Origin: Glycomyces arizonensis DSM 44726 | Lineage (GTDB): Bacteria; Actinomycetota; Actinomycetes; Mycobacteriales; Micromonosporaceae | Assembly (NCBI RefSeq): GCF_000482705.1 | Contig: NZ_AXWO01000028.1 | Coordinates: 17,059-81,058 of the forward strand | Reading direction: 5' to 3' | DNA length: 64,000 nucleotides | Part shown: piece by piece, positions 17,561 through 27,900 of the stretch | Position numbering within the stretch: position 1 is the first letter of the stretch | How the letters are laid out: each line of letters opens with the position of its first letter | Notes under the pieces: model-generated | The model's input: the letters and a program-made list of their open reading frames with translations, nothing else | Database searches by the model: none | What the model was told of the DNA's origin: nothing | Made by a program: the position numbers and the translations under genes

Positions 17561-18733
17561 TCACCGGCCGCCGAATTCGGCGACCGCGAGCTCCAGCAGC
17601 GCTTCGTCGTCCCCGGGCGAGGCGACGAGCTGCAGGCCGACCGGCAGACCCGCGACGTCGCCCACCGGCAGGGCGACGGCGGGAGCGCGGGACAGGCCGG
17701 CCAGACACGTCAGGCGCACGATCGCCTCGCGGTCGATCGCGCCGTCGCCGGACTCCGCCTCCTGATCCAGCGTCGGCGCGGGACCGGGAGCGGCCGGGAG
17801 CGCGAGCGCGATGCCGTCCCCGAGCCGCTCGGACAGCAGGTCGGCGATCCGCTCGCGGTGGCGGCTCGCCTCCTCGACGTCGTTCTCGGTCAGCTCGGCG
17901 GCCTTCGCGAAGCGCGCGGCGACACCGGGCCCGAAGTCGGGCTCGGCCGCCTCGATCCACTCGCCGTGGATCTGCCACGCCTCGAACGCCTGGATCGTCG
18001 CGTACGCCACCCGCGCCTGCTCGAACTCGGCGATGTCCTCGAACAGCGGCGTGCGGTCGATCTCGGCATCGAGCCGCTCGACCGCGGGCATGAGCGCGTC
18101 TCGCGTCTGCGGCAGTGACGCGTCCCAGATGTCCTGGGGCGCCAGGACGCGCGTGATCGGCTCGGGCAGTTGCGGCTCGCCGAGGAGCACCTCGGTGGCC
18201 TTGCGGAGCGTGTCGGCGTCCCTGGCGAAGACGCCCGCGGTGTCGAAGGAGGGCGCGAGCGGCACGACGCCGTCGAGCGGGACGCGGCCGTGGCTGGGGC
18301 GCAGCCCGAACAGGCCGCAGTAGGAGGCGGGGACGCGGACGGAGCCGCCGGTGTCGGTGCCCAGGGCGATGTCGGCCAGGCCGAGTGCCACGGCCGAGGC
18401 CGAACCGGACGACGAGCCGCCCGGCAGGCGGCCCGGCGCGGCCGGGTTGTCGGGCGTGCCGTAGTGGGTGTTGGAGCCGTTGAGGCTCCACGCCAGCTCG
18501 TCGGTGATCGTCTTGCCGACCAGGCTCGCGCCGACCCCGCGCAGCCGCGCGACGGCCTCGGCGTCGGCGTCCGCGACACCGTGCGTCTCCAACCAATGCG
18601 GGTTGCCGGCACCGGTCGGCATCCCGGCGACGTCGAACAGGTCCTTGACGGCGAGCCGCAGGCCCGCCAGGGGTCCGGTGAGCTGGAAATCGGGCTCACG
18701 CAGGGGGATCCACGGAACGAACGGGTCGGTCAC
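17561..18733 (-). CDS. amidase-signature enzyme
   Basis: This amidase of the GatA/AS family has 390 residues. The Ser-cisSer-Lys triad is visible: Lys30 in LAVKDLFD, the serine cluster in GGSSSGSASAVA (about 107-111), and Ser131 in TDTGGSVRVPASYCG. It is shorter than GatA and no gatB or gatC is nearby, so a free amide hydrolase is likelier than tRNA amidotransferase. The natural substrate cannot be told from sequence. It converges on the response regulator with a 13-bp gap. Confidence 0.87.
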   Translation of the reverse strand: MTDPFVPWIPLREPDFQLTGPLAGLRLAVKDLFDVAGMPTGAGNPHWLETHGVADADAEAVARLRGVGASLVGKTITDELAWSLNGSNTHYGTPDNPAAPGRLPGGSSSGSASAVALGLADIALGTDTGGSVRVPASYCGLFGLRPSHGRVPLDGVVPLAPSFDTAGVFARDADTLRKATEVLLGEPQLPEPITRVLAPQDIWDASLPQTRDALMPAVERLDAEIDRTPLFEDIAEFEQARVAYATIQAFEAWQIHGEWIEAAEPDFGPGVAARFAKAAELTENDVEEASRHRERIADLLSERLGDGIALALPAAPGPAPTLDQEAESGDGAIDREAIVRLTCLAGLSRAPAVALPVGDVAGLPVGLQLVASPGDDEALLELAVAEFGGR

Positions 18734-19163
18734 GGCTCGGCTCCTTCAGGGGTTTGCGGTGGACGCCTCCGACGATGCCAACAACGCCGCGTCCGCGCAA
18801 GAGCGCCGCGCAAGGACAACGCCGCAGGGGACATCACGTTCGGGTGATATGCCGGACGAGAGGAACGCAACCGCGCAGATCACCACGCACGGCAACGATT
18901 CGGACGCACTCGGCGAGGCCTGCGGCCGCAGTGGGGCACCGCGGCCTCCATATGGCGGCGGGGAGGCCGCACCGCGAGGGGGCATGGGCGGCCGCGGGCT
19001 CTCGCACGGCGGCGGAGGCCTTGAGGCCCCAAGGGCCACCGCGATGGCGGCACTGCCGCAGAAGCGACACCATGAATCTTATATCTTATACTCTATATCT
19101 TATAAGTTATAGAATATAAGACACATGGGCGTTGACTGGTTGAATGGCGGCCTCCCAGAGGCG
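18734..19163. other. 430-bp gene-free region
   Basis: I see no convincing coding sequence. The central part is very GC-rich and contains a 9-bp stem (GCGGCCTCC at 18941 with GGAGGCCGC at 18962). The right end is an abrupt AT-rich block described separately. Confidence 0.6.
19077..19121. repeat. AT-rich 45-bp dyad with internal 11-bp direct repeats
   Basis: The ends are inverted: TCTTATAT (19077-19084) and ATATAAGA (19114-19121). Inside, TATATCTTATA occurs twice (19080-19090 and 19094-19104). Only seven or so of the 45 bases are G or C, in a chromosome that is otherwise about 70% GC. It lies between the amidase start and the DUF5319 gene end. Confidence 0.75.
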
Positions 19164-19535
19164 TCAATCGGTGCGGTCGCCGTGCTGCCTGATCCAGCAG
19201 TCCGAGAATCCGCGAGCGTAATCCCAGGTCACATAGTGCGTCGGGTCGGGCTCGAACGCGGGCTCGTGGACTTGGGCACTGTTCTCCTTCAGCAGGCCGC
19301 GCAGGTTCGACATCAACAGGCCCCACGTGAAGTAGTGGGACTCGTCGCAGTCGGCGCAGTCGACGACCACGCCGCGGAAACCGAGCGGCTGCAGCACCTG
19401 CTCGAACAGCTCGAGCTCGTGCAGGTCTTCGAGCAGGTCTGCGCGATCGGCGTCGTCCAGCTCCGGCTCGAACAGCATGGACGCGTCCGTGTGGTCGGGA
19501 TCGTCGGCGAACGGGTCGCGAGGCTCCTCATGCAC
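19164..19535 (-). CDS. DUF5319-family conserved actinobacterial protein
   Basis: This acidic protein of 123 residues resembles the small proteins found beside guaB in many actinobacteria (Rv3412 of M. tuberculosis lies beside guaB2). The family core is visible: FRGVVVDCADCDESHYFTWGLL with a CxxC, and a C-terminal HYVTWDYARGFSDCW. The CxxC might bind metal. No activity is known. A -10-like TAGGCT lies ten bases before the ATG with GGGAGG in between. It is transcribed away from guaB. Confidence 0.8.
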   Translation of the reverse strand: MHEEPRDPFADDPDHTDASMLFEPELDDADRADLLEDLHELELFEQVLQPLGFRGVVVDCADCDESHYFTWGLLMSNLRGLLKENSAQVHEPAFEPDPTHYVTWDYARGFSDCWIRQHGDRTD

Positions 19536-19827
19536 CCTCCCAGCCTATCGCCCGAACGCCTGTCCACCATCCCTCAGCGCCCCGCCCCGCCGCGAAGAAA
19601 CCCGCATCACCCCTCCGGGTCACGCCCCGTCTCCGCTCCGCGATCTACGGCACGGCTGCCGCGATCACTCCTCCGACACGCGCCGCCGCCTCGCCGGAAC
19701 CGCGGAGGACGCCAACCGCATCCCGCCCGCCCTAAGGACATGACTCCGCCCCTCGCCGCACCCGCGCCATTGCGGCCGCGCTTTACCATGAGCGGCAGAC
19801 CGAAACGACCGATCACAGGAGAGACCG

Positions 19828-19992
19828 ATGGACGATTTCGTCGAGAACGCCGAAGACACCCTCCTCGACGTCGCCGATGACATCATCGAAGCGCTGCCCG
19901 AAGAGGCCGTCGACGTGTGGGAAGACGTCAGCTCCGGCGCCGCCGACGCGTGGGACACCGTCTCCGAGGAGACCGGCGAACTCCTCGACTGA
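19828..19992 (+). CDS. 54-residue highly acidic microprotein
   Basis: This ORF has a good AGGAGA site seven bases before its ATG and strongly GC-biased third positions. Its product starts MDDFVENAEDTLLDVADDII. It has 20 Asp/Glu residues and no Lys, Arg or His. The pattern of V, I, L and W in heptad-like spacing suggests an amphipathic helix. I recognise no family. It lies 93 bp upstream of guaB and could be translated from the same region, although guaB has its own -10-like element. Confidence 0.6.
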   Translation: MDDFVENAEDTLLDVADDIIEALPEEAVDVWEDVSSGAADAWDTVSEETGELLD

Positions 19993-21654
<1,662 letters not shown>

Positions 21655-21680
21655 TCGGTATCTCGGTAGGAGGAGGAGCT

Positions 21681-22802
21681 GTGCGGGAACTGGTCGAGAT
21701 CGGCCCCGGCAAGATCGTGGCGCGAGGCTGGCGGCTGTCCGAAGTGGCGCTCGTGCCGAGCCGCCGCACGCGAGACATCGACGACGTCTCGACCGAGTGG
21801 CAGCTGGACGCCTACCGGTTCGAGATCCCCGCGGTCGGGCACCCGTCGGACGCGACGATGAGCCCGGCCTCGATCATCGAGATGGGGCGCCTCGGCGGCC
21901 TCGGCGTGCTCAACGCCGAAGGCCTGTGGTGCCGCTACGTCGACCCGACGTCGCTGCTCAAGGAACTCGAGGAGACGCCCGCCGAGACGGCGATCGAGCG
22001 GCTCCAGGAGATGTACGCCGAGCCGGTGAAGCCCGAGCTCATCGCCGAGCGGATCGCCGAGCTCCGCGCCGGCGACGTGACCACGGCGGTGCGGGTCAGC
22101 CCGCAGCACACCCAGGAGCTCGCGCCGCTCGCGGTCGAGGCCGGGGTGGACCTGCTGGTCATCCAAGGCACGATCGTCTCCGCCGAGCACGTCTCGTCGG
22201 GCGGCGACGTGCTCAACCTGAAGCAGTTCATCGCCGATCTGGACGTGCCGGTCGTCGTCGGCGGGGCCACGAACTACAAGACCGCGATGCACCTGATGCG
22301 TACCGGCGCGGCCGGCGTCATCGTCGGCGTCGGCTCCGACGACTGGTCGACCACGGACACGGTGCTCGGCATCGACGTGCCGATGGCCTCGGCGATCGTG
22401 GAGGCCGCGGCGGCCAGGCGCGACTACCTCGACGAGACCGGCGGGCGCTACGTGCACCTGATCGCCGACGGGGAGATCACCGATTCCGGCTCGATCGCGA
22501 AGGCCATCGCGTGCGGCGCGGACGCGGTCATGCTCGGCTCGGTCCTGGCGGACGCGGCCGAGTCCCCGGCCGCGGGCGCCTGGTGGCACTCGGCCGCCAG
22601 CCACCCGAAGCTGCCGAGGGGCCGCTTCCGCCCCGGCGACTCGGGCGACGTGGAGGTCCCGGACCTGGAGGCGGTCCTGTACGGCCCGTCGAACTCCTCC
22701 GACGGCAGCCAGAACCTCTTCGGCGGCCTGAGGCGAGCGATGGCCAAGACGGGTTACACCACGGTGAAGGAATTCCAGAAGGCCGGCCTCGTCACCGCAT
22801 AA
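21681..22802 (+). CDS. GuaB3-family IMP dehydrogenase-related protein
   Basis: This is a CBS-less relative of IMP dehydrogenase, 373 residues, GTG start after AGGAGGAGG. The barrel is complete, including GRLGGLGVLNAEGLW and GGRYVHLIADGEITDSGSIAKAIACGADAVMLGS. At the position of the catalytic cysteine (GPGAICTTR in guaB) it reads GSDDWSTTD, so the nucleophile is replaced by serine. That makes canonical IMP dehydrogenase chemistry doubtful. The protein is conserved beside guaB in actinobacteria. The operon ends at a strong hairpin. Confidence 0.9.
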   Translation: MRELVEIGPGKIVARGWRLSEVALVPSRRTRDIDDVSTEWQLDAYRFEIPAVGHPSDATMSPASIIEMGRLGGLGVLNAEGLWCRYVDPTSLLKELEETPAETAIERLQEMYAEPVKPELIAERIAELRAGDVTTAVRVSPQHTQELAPLAVEAGVDLLVIQGTIVSAEHVSSGGDVLNLKQFIADLDVPVVVGGATNYKTAMHLMRTGAAGVIVGVGSDDWSTTDTVLGIDVPMASAIVEAAAARRDYLDETGGRYVHLIADGEITDSGSIAKAIACGADAVMLGSVLADAAESPAAGAWWHSAASHPKLPRGRFRPGDSGDVEVPDLEAVLYGPSNSSDGSQNLFGGLRRAMAKTGYTTVKEFQKAGLVTA

Positions 22803-22813
22803 GCAGACGAACC

Positions 22814-22848
22814 CGAGGCCCGGTCCCGCCCGGCGGGACCGGGCCTCG
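22814..22848 (+). terminator. 17-bp stem terminator after guaB3
   Basis: CGAGGCCCGGTCCCGCC and its exact complement are separated by one base, 12 bp past the guaB3 stop. This is a very stable hairpin without a U run. Confidence 0.85.
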
Positions 22849-22891
22849 TCGACTGATCCCGCACTCTTGGAGTCGAAGGGGAGACGCCGAT

Positions 22892-23107
22892 ATGGCCAGC
22901 AGGGAACTGCTTCACCGTCTGGTCGACGGCCTCGATGAGTCGCAGGCCGCCGAGGCGCTCACCTGGATTCGAGCCCGCTACGCGATGCCAGACCCTGCAC
23001 GTGACGACACCGCCCTGCCCGAATGGGTCGGGTCATTCGCCTCGGGCGGAGGCGACCTCGCCGAGTGCCATGAGGAAATCCTGCGCGATGATGCGGACGA
23101 GCGTTGA
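22892..23107 (+). CDS. VapB-like antitoxin of a PIN toxin pair
   Basis: This protein of 71 residues has an ATG start with GGGGAG before it. The N-terminal helix (SRELLHRLVDGLDESQAAEALTWIRAR) is followed by an acidic, disordered-looking tail (DLAECHEEILRDDADE), typical of antitoxins that wrap a PIN toxin. The stop overlaps the TTG start of the toxin (TTGA). The DNA-binding fold is not clear. Confidence 0.72.
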   Translation: MASRELLHRLVDGLDESQAAEALTWIRARYAMPDPARDDTALPEWVGSFASGGGDLAECHEEILRDDADER

Positions 23108-23519
23108 TCGTCGTCGACACCGGCCCGTTGCTGGCGCTGATGGACTCCGATGACCATCACCATGGCCGATGCGTGGACTGGTTTCGCACGGTCCGCGTGT
23201 CGCTGCCGGTGCTCGCCCCGTCCTCACCGAGGTCTGCTGGCTCCTGGATCGCAACCGCGGTTCCAAAGCGGAGGCGGCCCTCCTGAGAGCGTTGGCCGAC
23301 TCACACGGTCCGCTGACCCTCAGCCCGACCACGGACGGGGAACTGCTGCGCATCGCCGAACTGGTCGAGCGATACGCCGACCTGCCTCCGGGCGCGCTGG
23401 ATGCCTCCGTTGCCGCACTCGCCGAACGGCTCGGCGTTCGAGAGGTCGCCACGATCGACCACCGACACTTCAACATCGTCCGCCCGGTCCACGTCGAGGC
23501 CTTCACGCTTCTGCCCTGA
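23104..23519 (+). pseudogene. PIN-domain toxin with a one-base frameshift
   Basis: The first 38 or so codons encode MIVVDTGPLLALMDSDD with the first catalytic aspartate. Around 23217-23220 the frame must slip by -1 at a C run (GCCCCGTCC). After that the second frame gives LTEVCWLLDRNRG, DASVAALAERL and ATIDHRHF, holding the remaining acidic residues. Joined, they make a complete PIN/VapC-type RNase of about 138 residues. As read, the first frame ends at 23286. This is a disabled toxin, a sequencing error, or a frameshift-controlled gene. Confidence 0.8.
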
Positions 23520-24030
23520 ACGTGGCGCGAACTGCGGGGTAGAAGCCCTCCATGAACTCCCGCCAGTCCTCGCGGTCCGCCCAGGCGGCAGCGACTGGCA
23601 CGCGGTGCCGCCTCCCGTCGGTGGCGACTTCGCGGATCTCACCGTAGACAGGGGAGAACTCCAGCCGGTCGTATCCGGGCCGAGGGTATGAGCGCCGCAC
23701 CCCCCACCGGTTCCCGGCCCCGATGCGCATCGAGTGGAGGTCGTACTTGAAGTACGTGCTGCGGACGATCACCGGGAATACCGCCAGGGGAACGACGGCG
23801 CCGCAGACGGCTCCGCTGAGTGCCCTCCCGACTGAGAAGTCTGCCCCGGCATTGAGCATGGGCGCGATATTGAACACTTGTATGAGTATGTAGAGCTGTG
23901 CGAACAGCCGCAACCACTGCCATCTGTTCGGGCGCACCTTCCGCCAGGCCGATTCCGGCGGATGACGGGGTGAGGGCGATACGTCGGATCTCATCGAGGG
24001 GGCTTTCTTCAGTTCTGGTGTGCGGGCCAC
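23503..24030 (-). CDS. two-helix membrane protein of unknown function
   Basis: This protein has 175 residues, or 163 from the ATG at 23994. Two hydrophobic segments (about residues 43-62 and 68-90) are followed by a soluble part with beta-strand character (STYFKYDLHSMRIGAGNRWGVRRSYPRPGYDRLEFSPV). This resembles membrane-anchored PH-like proteins, but the match is loose. The 3' end overlaps the PIN gene by 17 bp. No function is proposed. Confidence 0.55.
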   Translation of the reverse strand: MARTPELKKAPSMRSDVSPSPRHPPESAWRKVRPNRWQWLRLFAQLYILIQVFNIAPMLNAGADFSVGRALSGAVCGAVVPLAVFPVIVRSTYFKYDLHSMRIGAGNRWGVRRSYPRPGYDRLEFSPVYGEIREVATDGRRHRVPVAAAWADREDWREFMEGFYPAVRATFRAEA

Positions 24031-24148
24031 CTCATTTTACCGGCAATCGGGGTCGCTTGAGGACTGCGAAGCCCGGGCCTGAACAGACAGCCCGCATGTA
24101 CCGGATCGGGTCCGGCTCAACTCGTCCGGAGTACGGCGGCGGATTCAA

Positions 24149-24283
24149 TCAGGATTGATCCTTCGAGAGGATCCGGTCGGTCCACCGGCCCTGGACGAGA
24201 TCCGCCTGCGTGACCCTGATCATGAGGTCGCGCAGCGTGTTCGGATACAGCACATTGGCGCCGTACAGGGCGCGGACCGGCAC
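24149..24283 (-). pseudogene. truncated PIN toxin remnant (N-terminal 44 codons)
   Basis: From GTG 24283 the frame reads VPVRALYGANVLYPNTLRDL, then IRVTQADLVQGRWTDRIL, and stops eight bases short of losing the similarity. This is the start of a PIN-domain toxin of the type paired with excisionase-like antitoxins, normally about 180 residues. The catalytic Asp position (usually YDANVLYP) is Gly here. No further PIN sequence is found downstream. It begins two bases after the antitoxin's original stop. Confidence 0.7.
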
Positions 24284-24285
24284 GA

Positions 24286-24742
24286 TCACAGCCCCAGCTC
24301 TTGTCCGATGTCTCCGACTTCATCGGCGGCGCTGCTCGTCGTCGGCTCGCTTGTAGGTCAGCACGGCGCTCAACGGGACGCGTCGGTGGCGACCGACCTT
24401 CCGGCAGGGGATCGCACCGCTGTCCAGCAGCCCGATGAGATACGGCCGCGAGACGCCGAGCAACTCGGCCGCCTGCTGCGTGGTGAGCTCGGCCTCCGAC
24501 GGAACGATCGACACCCCACGCCCCTCGGCGAGCTGACCGAGGATCTGGGCGAGCAGCGTCACGGCAGGACGGGGGAGTACCAGTGCCCGACCGTCGCACT
24601 CGACAAGGACCTCGATGGGATCCGGCTCTTCGGGGTGCCGCCCGAGGCAGTCCTTGATCCTGCGGAGCGCCCGCTCCGCCTCCTCCGCATCCACCTCGCC
24701 CGGTTCCACCGAGCGGACAGCGCTGCGTACCGCCATGATCAT
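24286..24742 (-). pseudogene. HTH (excisionase-type) antitoxin with a frameshifted C-terminus
   Basis: From the ATG at 24742 (another at 24736) the protein has 140 residues and stops at 24320. It contains ELTTQQAAELLGVSRPYLIGLLDSGAIPCRKVGRHRRVPLSAVLTY, a MerR/excisionase-type winged HTH. After RADDEQRRR the frame ends. Reading one frame over continues as AADEVGDIGQELGL and stops at 24286, which is the tail expected for this family. So a small indel has cut off about 14 residues. The HTH itself is intact and may still bind DNA. Confidence 0.72.
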
Positions 24743-24905
24743 CGCCTCCAATCGCAATATACGAAATAATCGAATCAAACGCAATCGAGTGGTCGCGGCG
24801 CCGCTCGGCTTCTGAGCGGGAGTCGCGGTGACGAAGAGGCCCTGACCGGGCGCGTTCTTCAGGGATTTGTGTCCTCGCCCACAGGTATCTGTCAGCTAGT
24901 GCACG

Positions 24906-24911
24906 TATCCT
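24906..24911 (+). promoter_or_regulatory. -10-like TATCCT upstream of a leaderless uORF
   Basis: TATCCT, seven bases, then GTG at 24919. It is the only promoter-like element close to the cyclase gene. Confidence 0.45.
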
Positions 24912-24918
24912 TGCGGGC

Positions 24919-24996
24919 GTGAACGCCACTATCGTTCCCATTCCCAGAAGGAGTGGGGAACAACACACCCCGATATCGGTGTTGGTGCTACTGTGA
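24919..24996 (+). CDS. 25-codon upstream ORF coupled to the cyclase gene
   Basis: The short frame begins GTG AAC GCC and ends CTA CTG TGA. Its TGA overlaps the GTG start of the large cyclase gene (GTGA). It starts seven bases after a -10-like element, so it could be translated from a leaderless mRNA. The cyclase lacks any Shine-Dalgarno sequence, so its translation probably depends on termination of this uORF. The peptide (VNATIVPIPRRSG start) resembles nothing I know. Confidence 0.5.
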   Translation: MNATIVPIPRRSGEQHTPISVLVLL

Positions 24997-27900
24997 CCTG
25001 CCCATTCTGCTCAGCGCCCACCGTCCCAGGGGCTCGCTACTGCCACAACTGCGGCGCACCCCTGTCCCCCGAGGCCAGCGCGCCCCAGACCGAGCGCCGC
25101 TACGTGACGGTGCTCTTCGGCGACCTCTCCGACTTCACCACCTGGTCGGAGAGCCTCGACCCCGAGCGGGTCTCCTCCGTGACCGACCGGCTCCTCGCCG
25201 AATGCGTCGGCGCGGTCAACGAGTTCGGCGGGCACGTCGACAAGCTCACCGGCGACGGCCTCATGGCCGTCTTCGGCGCCCCCCTCTCCCACGAGGACGA
25301 CGCCGAGCGCGCCGTGCGCGCCGGCCAGGCCATGCAGAAGCGCGTCCGCCGCCTGCTCAAGGCCGAATCCGGCGGCGGCCTCCCCATCGGCCTGCGCATC
25401 GGCCTGCGCTCCGGCCTCGTCGTCTCCGGCATGCAGGCCAACCTCGAGTACACCGTCATCGGCGACACCGTCAACACCGCCGCGCGCCTGTGCGACGCCG
25501 CCTCGGTCGGCACCATCTGGGCCGGCGAGGAGACCATGGCCGCCACCAAGCACGCCGCCGCCTGGCGCCGCCTCACCCCCGTCCGCCTCAAAGGCAAGCG
25601 TGAGCCGGTCGAGGTGTTCCAGCTCCTCGGCCTCGAAGACGAGCCCGGCGTGCGCGCCAGCCTCGGCGACACCGCGCCGTTCATCGGCCGCGACACCGAG
25701 ATCGGCCGCGTCACCGGCCGCCTCGACGCCGTCATCGGCCGCGGCGAGCCGCTCATCCTCATCCACACCGCCGAGGCCGGCATGGGCAAGACCCGCTTCG
25801 CCCGCGAGGTCCGCACCATCGCCACCGACCGCGGCGCCCGCGTCCTCACCGTCCGCGCCGCCCCCTACGGCGAGGGCCGCCGCTTCGGCCCGCTCGCCGA
25901 CATGGTCCGCAAGGCCGCCGGCCTGCGCTTCGACGACGACCGCGCCACCGCCGAGGCCAAACTGCGCCGCATCGCCGACGGCCACGCCGGCCACGGCGAA
26001 TGCCCCCTCAACGTCGAGGTCCTCCTCGGGCTCCTCGGCCACGGCCGCGCCGCCGCCCCCGAAGGGCCCAGCCCCAACGGGTTCACCGGCCGCCAGTCCG
26101 AGGCCTACACCATCCCCGAGGCCGTCGCCGAGCTCATCACGCACCTGGCGACGCAGCGCCCGCTCGTCCTCAACATCGACGACCTGCACACCGCCTCGGC
26201 CGACGGCATCGACGCCCTCGGCGTCGCCCTCGCCAAGATCGCCGGGCCCGTCCTGGTCCTCCTGTACGGGCGCCCCGAGCTCACCCGCTCCTCGGGCGTG
26301 CTCACCCGCATCTCCGAGGCCGAGGTCCACCCGCTGCCGCCACTGGCCGGCGCCGACGCCGCCCGCCTCCTCTCGGAGTTCCTCGGCGGCGGGCGCCTGC
26401 CGAAGGCCGACGAGGAGCGCCTCCTCGGCTTCGCCCAAGGCAACCCGTACTACCTGGCCGAACTGGTGACGCTCCTGCTGGAGCAGGACCTGCTCACCCA
26501 CTCGGGCGACCGCTGGCGCATGGCCGCCGGGTCCCTGACCGGCAGGGTCCTCTCCCGGGACCTCGCCCAGGTCCTCGGCGCCCGCATCGACGCGCTCTCC
26601 CCGGCGGCCCGGGCGCTGCTGCGCGCCGCCTCGGTCTTCGGCGACGCCGTCCCGCCCGAGGCCACGCAGCTGCTCGAGAAGGAGGTGCCCGGCGAGTTCG
26701 ACCGGGCGCTCCAGGAGCTGCTCGACCGGCGCATGCTGCGCCGCCGCTCCTACGGCGGCTACCGGTTCGTCACCCCGCTGTTGCGCCAGGCCGCCTACGC
26801 CCCGATCGGCAAGGCCGACGCCGCCCGCGCCCACGCCGAGATCGCCCGCTGGGCCGCCGACACCGAACTCGAAGGCCAGAGCGCCGACGACCTCGTCGTC
26901 TACCACGCCGAGCAGGCCGTCACGCTCGCCCGCGAGGTCGAGATCGAATCGGTCGACGAGGTCTGGAACGTCCTGCCGCTGGCGCTCGAAGCGGTCCGCA
27001 AGCAGGCCGCGCGCGCCATGGACGCCTCCGAGCCCGACCGCGCCGTCGCCCTGCTCAACGGCGCCGAGCGGCTCGCGCCGCTCTCGGGCCACGACCGGCT
27101 CCTGCGCGGCCGGGCCCTCACCCGGCTCGGGCGCACCGCCGAGGCCGAGGCCGAGATCGAGGGCCTGGCGATCGACATCGGCCTCGCCGTCCCCGGCGAC
27201 GACCACGACGAGCACCCGTCGGGGCGACTGTTCGGCGACGACTTCCCCGAGTCCGAGGCCGAGCTCGTCTCCCAGCTGCTGCTCCTGCGCGGCCGCCTGC
27301 ACCGCTTCAAAGGCGAACTCGACGACGCCCGCGCGGCCTGGACGGCCGCGCTCGCGCTGTCCAGGCGCGAAGGCCTCGCCGGGCCCCGCTGCGACGCCCA
27401 GTGCCGCATCGGCATGCTCGACTACCTCTCGGGCCGCCTGACCGAGGCCGAGCAGCGGTTCCTCGACGCCTACGACACCGCCGAGGGCGTCGGCGACGAC
27501 AAGCGCGTCGCCTGGGCCCTCCAGCACCGCGCCTGGGTCCTGGTCGCCCGCGGCGACTTCGACGGCGCCGACGAGGTGCTGCGGGAGGCCGCCAAGTCCT
27601 TCGCCCGCCAGATGGACCTCGTCGGTCGCGCCTGGGTGCGCGGCGCCTCGGCGTTCACCCTCCTCATGGCCGGGCGCTTCACCGAGGCCCGGCGCCTGTC
27701 CGATGTGTTCCTGCCGATCGGGGAGCGCTCGGGCGACGTGTTCGCCGTCGGCCTGCTGCGGGCCACCGGCGCGGCCGCCTCGATCGCGCTCGGGCACCCC
27801 GAGGGCACCGACGCGGCCGCCCGCAAGTCCTTCCGCGACTTCGACCGCATCGACGACGACTGGGGCCGCGGCTTCGCCAAGTACGTGCGGGCCCTGGCCG

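Noticed and set aside
18941..18970. GC stem in the amidase-DUF5319 gap as a terminator
   Set aside because: It is not placed just after any gene in the correct direction. The stem is noted but not called.
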